From Cornus controversa (lineage: Eukaryota > Streptophyta > Magnoliopsida > Cornales > Cornaceae): a stretch of DNA of 64,000 nt. The translations under genes and the position numbers were made by a program. Below are positions 22,201 to 55,600 of this stretch, one piece after another (the stretch's first letter is position 1; the number at the start of each line of letters is the position of its first letter). The notes under the pieces were generated by a model. The model saw only the letters and a list, made by a program, of their open reading frames with translations, had not been told where the DNA came from and made no database searches. Location: positions 89,917,270-89,981,269 of the forward strand of contig CM048846.1 of assembly GCA_026545225.1 (NCBI GenBank). The letters are read 5' to 3'.

Positions 22201-25200
22201 ATTATTATAGGACTTGAGACAACTGAAAGGGATAACTGCAACATACAGGATGACTAATAAGCCTCTTCCTGTTAGGCATTCACCATATGTGTCGGGGGTA
22301 TTGCGTCCCTTGAAGGTATGCAGTCTCATTCTGTTTCGTAGAGTTTATGTTACTCTTTCCTTCTCTCTTTAGCATAATGTTTCCATTGCTGGATTCTCAA
22401 TTGACTTGTGACGATGGCTCCATTTTTAGTGATATATCATATATGCACTATATAGGCTGGTTTTGTTACTTCAAATGCATTTGGAGACGATCTGTTCAAT
22501 TTCTACTGGATATCTTAAACCTGAATGCAACCTTATTTGATTGGTTATATTTTATTTATTTATTTTATATTTGTGTAACTAACTGTATCGATCCTTCAGC
22601 AGAAGTGTTTTTATTTTATTTTTAGATCAGCTGTAAATATTGATCAGCATTTTTGATGTGATAATTTAAATGATGTAACCATATATATGTCAGAGGTTTT
22701 CTGCAATATTTGATTCTAAAGTGATCCTTGGTTATGGAAGCATAACACCAATAATTTCGATATAATGATTGTGGTGTCACATAATAAATATCATGACTCT
22801 TAGAATCATGACATGGAGCGTAAGAGCCATAATGTGAAATCTTACCTACGCAATAGAACATTTATGAAACGATATGCTTCACATGAGAGAGCAGTGGAAT
22901 ATATGATATTTTAATTGTATCTTATGATTCATTCTAATTTCTAATATAGATTTGATGCACCTATGGTATATAAGTTACATATCGTAGGTGCACAAGTTGA
23001 TTTCTTCCGACAGTTTCTGAAGAAAATTATTATTGTAATTGTTAAGGTAGTCGCACTCCCCAAAAATATGCTTATATCCACTTGCTTTTTCTTAAAGATT
23101 AGGAGACACAATTGTCTCTTAAAAATCAAAATCAAATAAGCTTGTTGAGTAACAAGTGTAACATGAGAGTATTTTTGAGGGATAATTGCGTCATCTTTTC
23201 GTGAGAAATAAACAAAAGCGTGGAAGCACTTTTATGGAGTGCGAATGTCATTTCCTTTGTGATTACTATTACTTTTAGTATTATGATTGCTGATACTCCT
23301 AGTCTTTTCATCAATTCATTCTGGGTCTTGCTGTTTCTTTTCCAATCAGTATCTTTCTCAATAGCATGATCAGTATCAGAATTTTTGGAAGATTTATGAT
23401 CTGTTGAGTTCATGGCAACAATCTACCTTCCATTGCCATTTAAATGCTGATTGGCTTCAGCACAAGTTGTTTGCCAAACTAAACGGGACTGGTTTTTAGC
23501 ACAACAATACTCTTCATATTCAGTCTTCCTGTTCCAAAATACTGTAGGTGTAGGATGGCAATCCGTCAACCTTGTGGATGTGGGGATTTTGAGTATGAAG
23601 TGTTGTCGGAACTGTTTGGTTCTATGAAGTTAATCATTTCCTACAGATTTTTTTTGTCTTTTTTTTAGGTATCTCCAACAGAATAGTTACTGTCATAGTT
23701 TATGAAAAAAATTCTGATCCTTTCAGGACAGAGTGATAAGATGAGGGTTAATTTTTTTTTTGTAGCTTTTTAGTTTTTTGCATATATATGCATTGTTATG
23801 TATATTTCTGTGGATGTTATTACCCATGGATTGATGTTTTAATGTTTTATGGATGGAGAAAAGCACCATTCCTTTTTGGGATTTGTTTTGGTATGGCATT
23901 TTGAGTAGTTGTTCAGCCTGACGTTGTTATAGAGAGATCGAAATTTCTAATGTATATTCACTTTTTCTTGTATCTTATCGTAGTTTCCATACATTCATGA
24001 TCTGGCACATGCGTGTTTAAATTTTTATTTATTTTTATTGTAGTCAAAGAAATTCTGATGTTTAGCTTGTAGATCTCTATTTTTGGAAACACAAAACCCT
24101 TTTTTTTCTTGTTTTTTTTTGGAGTTGCTTTCATCAAACTATGACGTGTGTCTAAACCCATTATAGTGAGGTGTAAGATTTTGTTAAGTCTGGTTGTATT
24201 CTGTATGATGGTTGAAAAACATAATACTGCCTTCATTTATTCTAATGATTGGAGTTGCATTTTTACTAATCAAAAAAAGAAATAAATAAATGATTGGGCT
24301 GGCATTTTAAAATTGTAAAAAACATAAAAATATCTCCGAAGTAAGTTTGTAATTTTTGTATTTTATTACTCCATGGACTCTTGAATGAATGCCTTCTTTG
24401 AGTTCTTTCCATCTCCTTACAAAGGAATCCTTGATTCTCTTTGTATATTTTTTCAGCTATTGTGTGCTTGACCAATATTTGTATTCTTTTGCTACTAAAT
24501 GAACTTGTGCTTCTAGATATCTTAGGATTGCTTGGTACCTGGTACTTTCATAACTGTTCCCTTCTGAGATGTAGATAACCTTTGTGTTGAACCACCCCCC
24601 TGTTCCCAGGCTTTTTTAGATGGTGAGCGAGCTGCTACATATTTGACAAGGGAAATTAGGCATGAACTCTTACGAGGTGCTGCCTTTGAGATTACTAGCC
24701 GTTATCATGAATTGGCTGCCGACCTTGTTAGTGTGGTTAGTATGCAAATTACAATATTTACTGTTTGGAGTTTGATTTTTTCTTTACAGAGTTCCTATTG
24801 CATTGGATAATCTTGATTTAAGCCTTTAATTATCTTGACCAGGCTAGGAAAACAGAGTCTTCGCTGCAAAGAATACGTCAGGGTGCACAAAGACGAGCCG
24901 GAGCAAGCTCAGATGTCTCAGACCATAATGTGTCTGATACTGATAAGATCTGTATGCAATTATTTCTTGATATTCAGGTGAGCAGCATAATTATATGAAT
25001 CTTGCATCTTTGTGTGTGTGCACGAGCACGGAGGTGTAAAGAAAGTTTTGGAGTCACTAGATGGCAAACGAAAGACTTTTAACTGCTGTGATTTTATTTT
25101 CCTCGTGTTCTTTCAATTCACCAGGAGTATGGGCGCAACCTATTTTCCCTTGGGGTTGATGCAGCAGAAATTCCAGCATTCCGCTCCTTGTGGCAGTGCG

Positions 25201-25238
25201 TCGCTCCTGCTGATAGGCAAAATACAGTCAAATTCTAG
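16282..25238 (+). CDS. COG2: Conserved oligomeric Golgi complex subunit 2 (COG2)
   Basis: COG2 belongs to lobe A of the COG tether, which captures retrograde vesicles at the Golgi. Twelve exons (16282-16758, 17364-17570, 18011-18347, 19142-19303, 19419-19518, 19690-19905, 20002-20110, 21751-21951, 22211-22315, 24610-24735, 24843-24977, 25125-25238) total 2,289 nt, or 762 residues, with unbroken phase; I recall Arabidopsis COG2 at about 756. Conserved blocks are visible: DPIDSHPMWFKQSSFL and SYISDLRSFVPFDTLRSEL near the N-terminus, LINRDYADFVNLSTKLVDVD with the coiled-coil region after it, ETQSMLLERIASEMNRLKFY, NLPFIENMEKRIQ, GAFSPGRPTAFLKNYKSSLD, GITATYRMTNKPLPVRHSPY, and QLFLDIQEYGRNL before the C-terminus (LWQCVAPADRQNTVKF). 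The N-terminal Pro run (PPPPPTPPPP) is lineage-variable. Introns 7 (1.6 kb) and 9 (2.3 kb) are long but show no transposon I could identify. The gene faces RNase J tail to tail. Confidence 0.96.
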
Positions 25239-25954
25239 TTTGAGCATTTGACTGTCATTTATTTTAGGACCTAAAAGAGATGCATTTGGTTTGGTTGCAT
25301 CTGGCACCGAGTACCAGAGCATTTGACTGGCTGCTGTTTATCTCACGACACGGTAAAAAGCTTTTGGTGGCGAGTGGCACATAGTTATACCATTTCCTTT
25401 ACCTGCAAAATTATTTTATTCTAGGTGGGTTTTTATTGTGTAATGCATTTTTCTTATGTTTTACCTTCAGTAGTTAGTTGCGTCTTCACATACATTCATT
25501 CCAATTATTGTTTATTTACATCATGAAATACACAGTTTTTGTACTTGATAAATCCTAAGTGCTATATGATATGATAAAGAAATAATAACACTCTTCAAAC
25601 ACAAGTCTGTTCAGTTGCCTCCTTTAAGATTTCAAACCTAAGATCAAACAAAATGCTTTGTTTTGATCCGTGGATAGGGCGGCTTAGTCACATACCTTTC
25701 TCAAGAAATGGCATAAAAACAGGTGAACAACATATCAAAGCAAAGTGATTATATTATCATCATTTCTTTCATATGTTGAATCCTTTACAATATACAATGA
25801 ATCCTTTACATAGAGGATTACACATAATCTAAGAATAGCATATTTACGTTGAGATCAGTTGAGTGTTATAATTATTTTTCACAGAAAACAGTTTGATTTT
25901 CCCATCTATGAACAAATAATAGAGCAGGCTAAACTGGAAACTCTTTCAAAATCT

Positions 25955-26110
25955 TGGGGTTGGGGCTGTAGTATAGTAGAAGGTTGATGGTTCAAGAACA
26001 GGGGTTTAAGTGGGTGGGTGAGACCATCTGCTCTTGTGGCCGAGTAGTACTTCCTCATGTGGAGCCCCTTGCCAGGTTTGAAAAATAATAATAACAATAA
26101 AAAAAAGTGG
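25955..26110 (+). mobile_element. Possible SINE-like segment
   Basis: A short segment with a gttcaaga B-box-like motif near 26000 and an aataataataac... A-rich end near 26085-26107 resembles a plant SINE. No target duplication could be recognised and the A box is weak, so this is tentative. Confidence 0.3.
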
Positions 26111-26590
26111 GTCGATGAGTTTCTGGTCAATTAAAAAAAAAAACAAAAATCGTTGGTTGACAAATTAAAAAAAAATATACTTTTGACAATCGAGTATAAC
26201 AAGGCATGTTTTATATAATTGCCTTTTATAATTCTCTAAAATTGTTTATGAAGTTTTCTTTAACGAAACTGATAAGAGTGGAATGCTTTCTTTAGAATAT
26301 GAATATAAACCTCCTTAATATGCATACATATATAAATTTAATCTAATCTTTATACACCTCAATAACTGAAAGGGAAAATTATTGTAATTGTTAGTAGGAC
26401 AAATTTATTAGAGACAATGAAAGGGAAATTAGGACTAAATTATTCAAGCAGACCAAAACCGGATTCAAAATATAATTTAATGATCAAGCCTAGATATAAA
26501 TACTGAACAAAATAACATTTGAAGCTGAATTCTTAAGATCCTGGAATTACACGCAGCTGGACATTGAATCCTCCCATTTCAACTATCTTG

Positions 26591-26592
<2 letters not shown>

Positions 26593-26662
<70 letters not shown>
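26593..26662. repeat. (TA)n(GA)n microsatellite
   Basis: A compound dinucleotide repeat of about 70 bp downstream of the RNase J stop codon, likely in or near its 3' UTR. Confidence 0.95.
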
Positions 26663-26668
<6 letters not shown>

Positions 26669-26713
26669 AAATATAAGAGAAGAAAAGAATACCATCCTCG
26701 ATAGCAGTAAATA

Positions 26714-26952
26714 TCAAAAATACTCAATGATCAATTTACTGTCAGGCCTTGAGGCTACAAAGCTAATCCCATTCCAGTTTCTCGCTCCTTTCCTATTAAA
26801 ACAGACTTCCCACAACAGGTTATATAATTTCTTGTCTAATGAATTCATCCCAATCATGATATTTGCCGCCTCCAATCTTTTCTGAAGAACAGTTGACAAA
26901 ATCTCTTCGTGCAATTTTTTTTTTAAGGCAAGCTGTTCTGCTACAATTCCAA

Positions 26953-26956
<4 letters not shown>
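26714..26956 (-). CDS. Uncharacterised 80-residue frame overlapping the RNase J stop (ATGA)
   Basis: The sequence ATGA at 26956-26953 is both the start of this frame and the stop of RNase J. The frame reads MIGIVAEQLALKKKLHEEIL... and ends SKLIIEYF-stop. Its residue mix (Lys/Glu-rich helix, then FNRKGARNWNGISFVASRPD) looks more protein-like than the surrounding AT-rich DNA, but I recognise no family. It may simply be 3' UTR. A diverged old C-terminal extension of RNase J in another frame is another possibility. Confidence 0.25.
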
Positions 26957-47646
<20,690 letters not shown>

Positions 47647-49913
47647 TTTAATATGGGTGTGGTGTTATTGTTTGTTTCAGCAAAAGCACAGTTCAATTTA
47701 TGGGAACCCAAATTTCTTATAGAATGATAAGAGGTTTCAGAAATTCGAAACTGTGAAATCGAAACACTATAACTCTGAATTTTTATTTGGAGAGATATAG
47801 ATAGAGAGAGAGGAGGAGGAAGTAACACTAGTAGTAGCAGATGATTTTTGTGAGACTATAAAATATCTTTGTTATCATTTTGCAAAAGATAGGAGAAGGA
47901 CACACGCGTGTTTTTCGATGAATTGCTCTTGCACTTCACGTGACATTTTCTGTTTTTTTTTTTCGGTAATTAGACATTTTCTGTTTATTAGTGCCATATA
48001 TTTTTTTTTTTCCAATTACTGACGTCATGTTTGGTAACGTGAAAGAATGTCATAACTGTTGGGATTTTATTATTATTTTTGATGATGGTAGTGTGGGATC
48101 GCTTAGACTATATCAAATTTTTTTTAAAAATAACCATTAAAGAGAATTTGAACTTTTGACTTTCAAGATGTGAATGGATAACGGTTGTGATTATGTTATA
48201 TGGGCATATCATTAAATGATGGACATTTTGTTTTTTTTTTTACCTTTATTTTAAAACAAATTTGAATTTCATCCGGTTTAATTTCTCTTTTGAAGGTTAA
48301 CACCCCATAGGCCGGATGGTGAACTCTTTTCATACTCTTAGTTTCACTTGGTTCGACAGAGTTTTAGCATCTATTCCAAAGGACTTGTTTGAAAATGAGA
48401 TCACAACTAGCTTAACCAGCTTTAAGAAGAGGGAAAGATTCGAGCATGAGGACAGACCAATCCATTCATCCCGGAAAAAATGGAATAATTTATTGTGGAC
48501 TCATTGAGAATCACAAATTTGTACTAACGATGTCACACATATAGCCAACTCTATTATCGAAGAAATAGGGAAATCGAAGACAAAAAAATTTTGGTTGACA
48601 TTTGTAAAAAATATTTTCTAAAAACTCAATTTTAAAAAAAAAATGCCTTATTTTTCCGGAAACAATCTTTTATAATTATTTGATAACAGTTTTTTTTTTT
48701 AAGTTGTTGAGAATATTTTTAGAAACCGAGACTCTGACTAGTTGGTATAATTTTATTTTAGGTTATTTTTATACGAATTTTTAGAAAAGAACCTTTTAAA
48801 TACAAGCAAGATTATTATATGATTTGTGTCTGATTTTTCGTAATCAAAACTTGTTAATTTAAGAGATAGCTCATAACAATTGTCACGAGATGCACTCTAC
48901 CACAATCTTGCTCTTTTTCGTATTTATTCTTTATAATTTGTTGCTTCCAAAGATGTAAACACCATTTAAATCAGCTGTGATTTTGGCATTTTTTCTATTT
49001 TCATTTTTTTTCTTTATAGTTCTCAAGTGAACGCAAAATCATTCGAAATATGCATTAAATTGTCTAGAACATTTGTCAATCACTAACTTTAACAAGAAGT
49101 TTATTTGCATCCAAATTGAGCATTTGAGCCGTGGACTGAACTCGTCTGATGGCAAGAAGTGAGAAACAAAGACGTGAGAGCCCAACAAGATGGATCCAAG
49201 CAGAGGCATGCCATCAGCTCCATCGCCCCTAACTGAAGCACAGAGCAACTCTCATGACAACTAACTAGCACCAAGAAACAACTCTCAATGACAAGGCACA
49301 AAGAGCGAGCCCAACTTGCTGGGCTAGTGGAGGTACAAACATAGAGACTCCATCGTGAAATAAACAAACAACATAAAATAAAACAGTTGATATACATGAT
49401 TCGGTTTCACTCAACCTACAAATTTTACTGTCATTTTACATTAGTAGAGTACAAACATTTATACACTGTCCCATGAGAAGTCACATAATTGTAAGGAATG
49501 TCCATTCATTTATTGCATTTCTCTACTCTCACGACTCAACTTCCTCATAAGGCTGCTCTTAGAGCTACATCTTTCTTCTCTTCTATCCACTCACTCTTTT
49601 CTTTTCTTTCCCATTCCTCCATTCTCTTTTCTTCTACAAGTCTCAACTCAAAACATGGATATCTATTTATAACTTTTTCTTGGTCACATATTCCTTACAT
49701 TTTTCCGATGCCGAACATCTGTTACGAGTAAAAGAAAAAAAAAACCAACTCAATTTTGACTAGAAATATGAGCCATATTTCGTAACACAACTTTCAATTC
49801 AACATTACACATGGCGCTTATCCAACAATAGACTTTAGTTCTTCTAACACTATAAATAGAACACATTTAAGCGAGAGGGCATCACATTCCACTGTAATGT
49901 TCTCCATTGAATA
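47647..49913. other. RNase J upstream region and intergenic DNA
   Basis: The first 100-200 bases include the presumed RNase J promoter and leader; no clear TATA box was picked out. From about 48000 on the sequence is AT-rich with T runs. Short open frames (for example 48316-48507) have no recognisable content. Confidence 0.45.
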
Positions 49914-50345
49914 CTAATCCAGAAGTGTAACACAATGACGCAGGGTTAATGATTTTGCAACAATTGCATCAGTCACTGTAGGAAAGAAAGCCTTCGCTGC
50001 ACGTATACCATTTTTAGCCACTGCAATTCTCTGCTTCAAATTCATGTTCAAATGATATGCAGAGCTGATAGAAAATATACCATTTTTACTGAAACTCCGA
50101 ACAAGTTTATCCTTTACTCCTCGAGTGCTCATGGGAATTTTCATAATGTTCTTCCTATCCTCCTGGTTAAAAAGTTGCATGATAAGAGAGTGGTTCCATT
50201 GACGAGTCTCATTATCAATAAGATGGGCTACTAAGCTGACATTACAGTCAAAAGGATCTCAAGAACATATTTTATAATTTCTAGCTCGATCCAACCACTT
50301 GTCTTCCCAAATTTTGATGCTACAACCATTTCCCACCTTCTTTCA
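49914..50345 (-). mobile_element. LINE ORF2 3'-region remnant
   Basis: The minus strand reads KVGNGCSIKIWEDKWLDRA near 50340-50285, then RQWNHSLIMQLFNQEDRKNI and GIFSISSAYHLN. These are the hallmarks of the region between reverse transcriptase and the zinc-binding (zf-RVT) end of plant LINEs. The frame is interrupted and only this fragment survives. Confidence 0.75.
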
Positions 50346-50349
50346 ATAG

Positions 50350-50351
<2 letters not shown>

Positions 50352-50418
<67 letters not shown>

Positions 50419-50419
50419 T
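50352..50419. repeat. (CA)n(TA)n microsatellite
   Basis: About 38 bp of (ac)n followed by about 27 bp of (at)n, adjoining the LINE remnant. Confidence 0.95.
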
Positions 50420-51409
50420 CGCTTCAACCTTGTAATACTTAAACTAGTTTACAAGTTCTTCGTTTCATTTCACCAATAGTGCAAGCTTGTAGTCTTGGAT
50501 ATATTTGTCCTTGCAAATTTGCAATTGATTCACATAAGGTTACATTTTCATTAAAAGTATTGGGGTCTTTCTTTACTCTCTCAGATGCACTTCATCCAAA
50601 TAATAATAATAATAATATCAACTCAAAAAAAAAACAGAGGAAAGTTTTCATCTTTCATCCTCCAAGCTAGACCGAGTATCACCCTAAGCAACTGTTTAAC
50701 TATTCAAATTTTGCACTAAATAGAAAACTTCAAAAAGTAAATATAATCACATGTTTTTCTTTCTTCTTTTTTAGTAGAAGGTAAGAAATTAAAATGATGG
50801 GCTAGAGGTCATAATGAATTATTTTCTAGATAAAGGTTCAATCATAAAAGTTTCTAATTAAATTTGTATGAGATTTCAAAACATAATATTTTCTCTTCAA
50901 CTTACCGAAGATCAATCTATAGTTACCAATAATACTTGTTTAATAATAATCATGGAGGTTAAAGGTCAGAGTATATTATCAAACTACAAATTCTGCAAGA
51001 TTATTATATTTTCAACTTCAACATCCACGATGCAAAACCAAAAATTTCCATATCATTTTCATCACCCATTCGCTATTGACGTTTCAAAGCAGCAAAAACT
51101 GATCACGTTCTTGACATTGGGATTGGGAAGAACAAAATGATGACTCAAATCAAATGTCACAAATAGCTAACTAAATAAGTTAGCTGGGAATTATCAATCG
51201 CAACAGATCCGTGAAATCAGTAGCAGAATCAGAGGAGAAATGTATTCATTGTCTTCTTTGATTTTCATTGGGATGCCTTGAAGATGGACAAATACAACAA
51301 CGACCTAATTTAATACAGCTACGATTACATCATGAACAACAGATACCCAAACATTAGTTTCTATCACAGTCGAGAACTTAAAGGATGTCCTTGTTCCGCA
51401 CGCATCGGT
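50420..51409. other. Intergenic, downstream of CPI1
   Basis: This presumably includes the 3' UTR of CPI1 just below 51410. Otherwise it is AT-rich DNA, with a short (taa)n run near 50599 and no recognisable gene. Confidence 0.5.
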
Positions 51410-52620
51410 TCAAACTTCGCTGGCATGTCCTGGAAACCATGGCAGTCCTGGTTGGAGGCATTGATTTGTATCTGAAACAGGAACTATGGGACCCAGAAAG
51501 ATGCGCCACAAGTCGAGTATTATTGTCACAAGCATTGCAGCTCCCAAAGCATCGATGGCTACTCTGGGCAAGTCCCACAGATCACCGGGTTTCTCATCAA
51601 TCCTGTTATGTACACTTTGTTTATTACAAGTAAAGGAACTCTAGCATACACATTTTATTGGAAAAAGAGAAGAAATAAATTTGCGCATTAATCAGTTCTG
51701 GAGAATGAAGATGCCAGCTTATCTGCTGGTTGGGATTGTCAAACCCCCTAAGCGAGATTCAAGCTACTTACATGGACTTTCAAAAGCAAATCAAGTACCG
51801 GTATCGGACACACAATACTTAGATGCGCATGTGTCCGACACTTTAGCTTCGGCATGCACCTAAAACGAATATCCAATGATTCAATTTTTTTATATTATTG
51901 CTTCAGAATGAGTGAAATGCTATAGCGAACACTATTATATGAAGACATTATTTTACTCTCAAAAATATTAAAGAATATAAACATCTAGCAGTATCCTTTT
52001 GTCCTTCTCTTTGGTATTTTACATGTCTGATGCTTGGATTCATACCTCGAAACATGTACCAGAGTCCATGTATTATAGGATTCAAGTCTTCTAAGGAGTT
52101 TGAGGAGTGAGCACCATCTATCACTGGATTTTTTTTTCCCACCCCCTCAACCTATAATTCCCCTTCTCTGCTATTAACTCATAAAACTAATCTAAGTAGA
52201 AAACGAAAACCAAACCTTCTCATGAAGTGGCCCACACCCTTAAACATTGGAGTATGTCATACGTATCACCAAGTACTATGTAAACTTTGAAGTTCCACCG
52301 ACAAAAGTCGACTCAACAAAGCCTTATCATACTTGGGATAGTCTGTAATACTCTTTTAGCCATCATGCAGATCTAGGGCCGTATCTATTGCTAAGCACTT
52401 TCTTTTTGGTACATGAGGGTATGTCACCTTCAACTACCGAAGTTGTCAATCATATAAGAAAAGGTCATGAGCAAAAGAATAGAACAAATTATTTTAAAAA
52501 TATGATATTCATCACATTAACTAGACAAGATCACAAACACATCAAGTTAAATGCAAAAGCTATGCACTTCTCCGACACCATTGACAAAATCCGTGTATTA
52601 GAGTAGATGTAAAAGCTGTG

Positions 52621-52661
<41 letters not shown>

Positions 52662-55600
52662 CTTTTAAAATTTAAAATTTAATTTTTGAATATCTAGATA
52701 AACCTATTCCTTATCCAAACATTGATAACCTAACCCTAATTACCCACGTTTATTTTCAGTTTCCTCACATTTATAGTCATTCCTGAACATTCACACTACC
52801 ATGTTGGTAACACTCTCCTATTAGAACAATTATGTTCGAGAATGCTTCAGAGAGAGATGTGAAATAGAAGGGAAGAAGAAAGAGAACTGCAAGAGAAGGG
52901 AGAGAAGGCATCGGGTTGCAATCAGATTGAAACTAGGCTATTTTTAGACTAATATAGGATAATGGACATTGTTATTTTTGACTATATCTCAGGCATCACT
53001 CTCCATTTCCACATTACCACTCCCAATTTTACACAAGTTACACTATGTTTCCATTGCATTTTGCATTTGAGAAGCCATTGGTTGACCCACCAGTAATGAG
53101 TAAACTCTCACCCTACCAAGTGCCAGAATGCAAGTTCAAGTTTGAAGACAGCCTTTTCTGCAACTAATGCCAAAAGTAAGTTTATGCCTAGTCCGCCCCT
53201 TCCAACACCCTCTACTAACAAAGACCACATTGGTTAATAACAAACTACATTTTACCATCGTATCTTAGTCCTCTTCATTCTAAACCTTTCGACCTAGCAT
53301 CTCTCCCTGATTTTTTTATTTTTTGATCAGGTAAGTAGAACCACACGCACACTGCCTCCACTGAGGCTTAAACCTGGACCTTCCTTTGCGAAGCCATGGC
53401 CTTTATGCCGCTGGACCAATTGGTCTTTGGCTGATGTTAGTGTCATGCTGATCTCTCCCTGATTTTACCCAGCGATACTCCAACTCTGGTCTCGGTAATC
53501 AAAAGTATGTTAAGAAAATAACATATATTGGGACATCTTCCTGTTATGTCCAATATATCATCAATAACCAGTGTTAAATACAATAGTCTTAAAAATTAAA
53601 AGCAGATTGATGTTACAATATTAGGGCCATGCATGACACTAACAGGCACTCCATGTAAAACCCACAATTGGTAGCAACTAACTATGCAAGCAAACTAGTC
53701 TGCGAGCTAGGTTGTGATTGTTCAACATAATGAGGAAAAACAAAACAGTAATCCATTGAGTCAAGTTCTTACCTCAAAAACATTGGGAAGCTTACGATAA
53801 AATAAATTGCATAAAACAAGGAGCCAACTTTGTACATTGATGCCCGATCCACGAATTCATAATAAGGGAACTGCACATGTTCAAAGCAAAAGACTATAAT
53901 AACAGCCATGGCTGCATTGTCAAGCAGATTATTCAGTTTAGTACTTTAGCATCAATTACAGAGCATTAAAGAGAACCAACAGATTATAAGCCTGTTAAAT
54001 TTTAGCCTTCAAAACTATAAAACAGAAATTCAGACTTTTCCAAGCCTTATTCATTTTCAAAAATAAGGCAAAATTGATGATGATGGAGTATGATATTAAG
54101 ATAGGCATTGCATGATCCAGCTAGGTTATGAAATCGTCAAGTAATAATTCTTATATGTAGGCCTAGGTCACGTGTCATACTGTTTCACAATAGAAACAAG
54201 ATAAGGAATAATCAGATGTCTATTTTTCAAGTAATAATTCTTATATGTAGGCCTAGTTCAAGTGTCATACTGTTTCACGATAGAAACAAGATAAGGGGTA
54301 ATTAACCAGCTAAAATTATATCTTTACAATTATTTTAACTAGCATGGAACAGATATACATTATACATATCCTCCAACTTAAGTTTTGATGGGGGAATTTA
54401 ACCAGCTAAAATTATATCTTTACAATTATTTTAACTAGCATGGAACGGATATACATTATACGTATCCTCCAACTTAAGTTTTGATGTACTTTCTGACTCC
54501 TCATGTAAGGAATTACCAAAAAGAAAAACACTTTCAGCAAAGATGTGAATTAGGGAGGTTTGGATGACAAAATATGAACTGGAAAATCTAAAAGATCGTG
54601 GATTCTAATAGTGTTAAGAAGGATATAAGATCTGAGCATATGAGAAGTAGACTAGTGTTGAAGCGCCTGTATAATTCTTCCACACATTGTTATTCGTTAT
54701 ATGGCGTATTTTGTTTGTTTTAGAATTTGATGATTTTTTTATGCTCCTTAAGAGGGGCATGTGCCCGTCAAATTCCCTTCCAATGGAAATCCTGGCCACC
54801 TTGAATGTACAACATTAAATAAAATGAACGAGCGCTGAACAAATCATTCTACAATTTTTTTCCATCCCATGAAATAATTCTCGCACAAGGGATAGGGGAT
54901 TTCCCTGCCTCAGACATCTCTAATTTAAAAAAGTTAAGGATATTCATCTGCCTTCATAGACAATCCATTGTCGAAATACAAAGCTTTGTCCATCTCCTCC
55001 ACTTGCTCCAAAGCTCATACTGTCAAGCATATAAACCAAAAAAAAAAAAAACACAGTTCACTTGGTTGTAGGAGAAGCAATATCAAGCTACAACTCACTC
55101 CTGGCTTACATTCTTTATCTTCGAATCCTTGCATTTATTTACAGCCAATGGAACATCCAGAATCCATCTACCACCCAAATCACCATTTTCATTCTAAAAA
55201 ATAAAAAATTAATAAATTACAACAGTTTATAAGCACCCCACCAGCCTAATAGGACTGACTAGTGTCCCTAATGTCAACCCCACCTCTGTTTTTCAGCATT
55301 AACACAATAAAATAAGCATAAAAGACCTTTGATCTTAGTTTGACACTATTTGTGTAGATAAGGATGCGACTTACTGATAGGGGTCCCTCTTTCCCTTGCG
55401 AGTCAAAGACCCCCTTAAGTTGGCTTTCTTTGTGTGGACAGTAGTTTTAGGAAGGATCTTGATTCTTGACAATTGATAGCCTAAGGAAGAGGTGTCATAT
55501 TATGGTGAACTGGTGTTGTATGTGTAAAAGGGATGAGGATTCGGTTGATCAACTCCTTCTGAATTGTCTGGTGGCTAGAGATGTGTGGGCCATGTGCTTT

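Larger units (their letters stand above)
25239..26952. other. Convergent intergenic region between COG2 and RNase J
   Basis: This contains the 3' UTRs of both genes. It also holds a possible SINE-like segment with an A-rich tail (about 25955-26110) and a (ta)n(ga)n microsatellite at 26593-26662. An 80-codon minus-strand frame directly follows the RNase J stop (26956-26714). Confidence 0.5.

Noticed and set aside
49600-49913. Solo LTR in the intergenic region before the LINE fragment
   Set aside because: A few LTR-like features (TATA-like actataaatag near 49850) but no defined TG/CA ends or target duplication.
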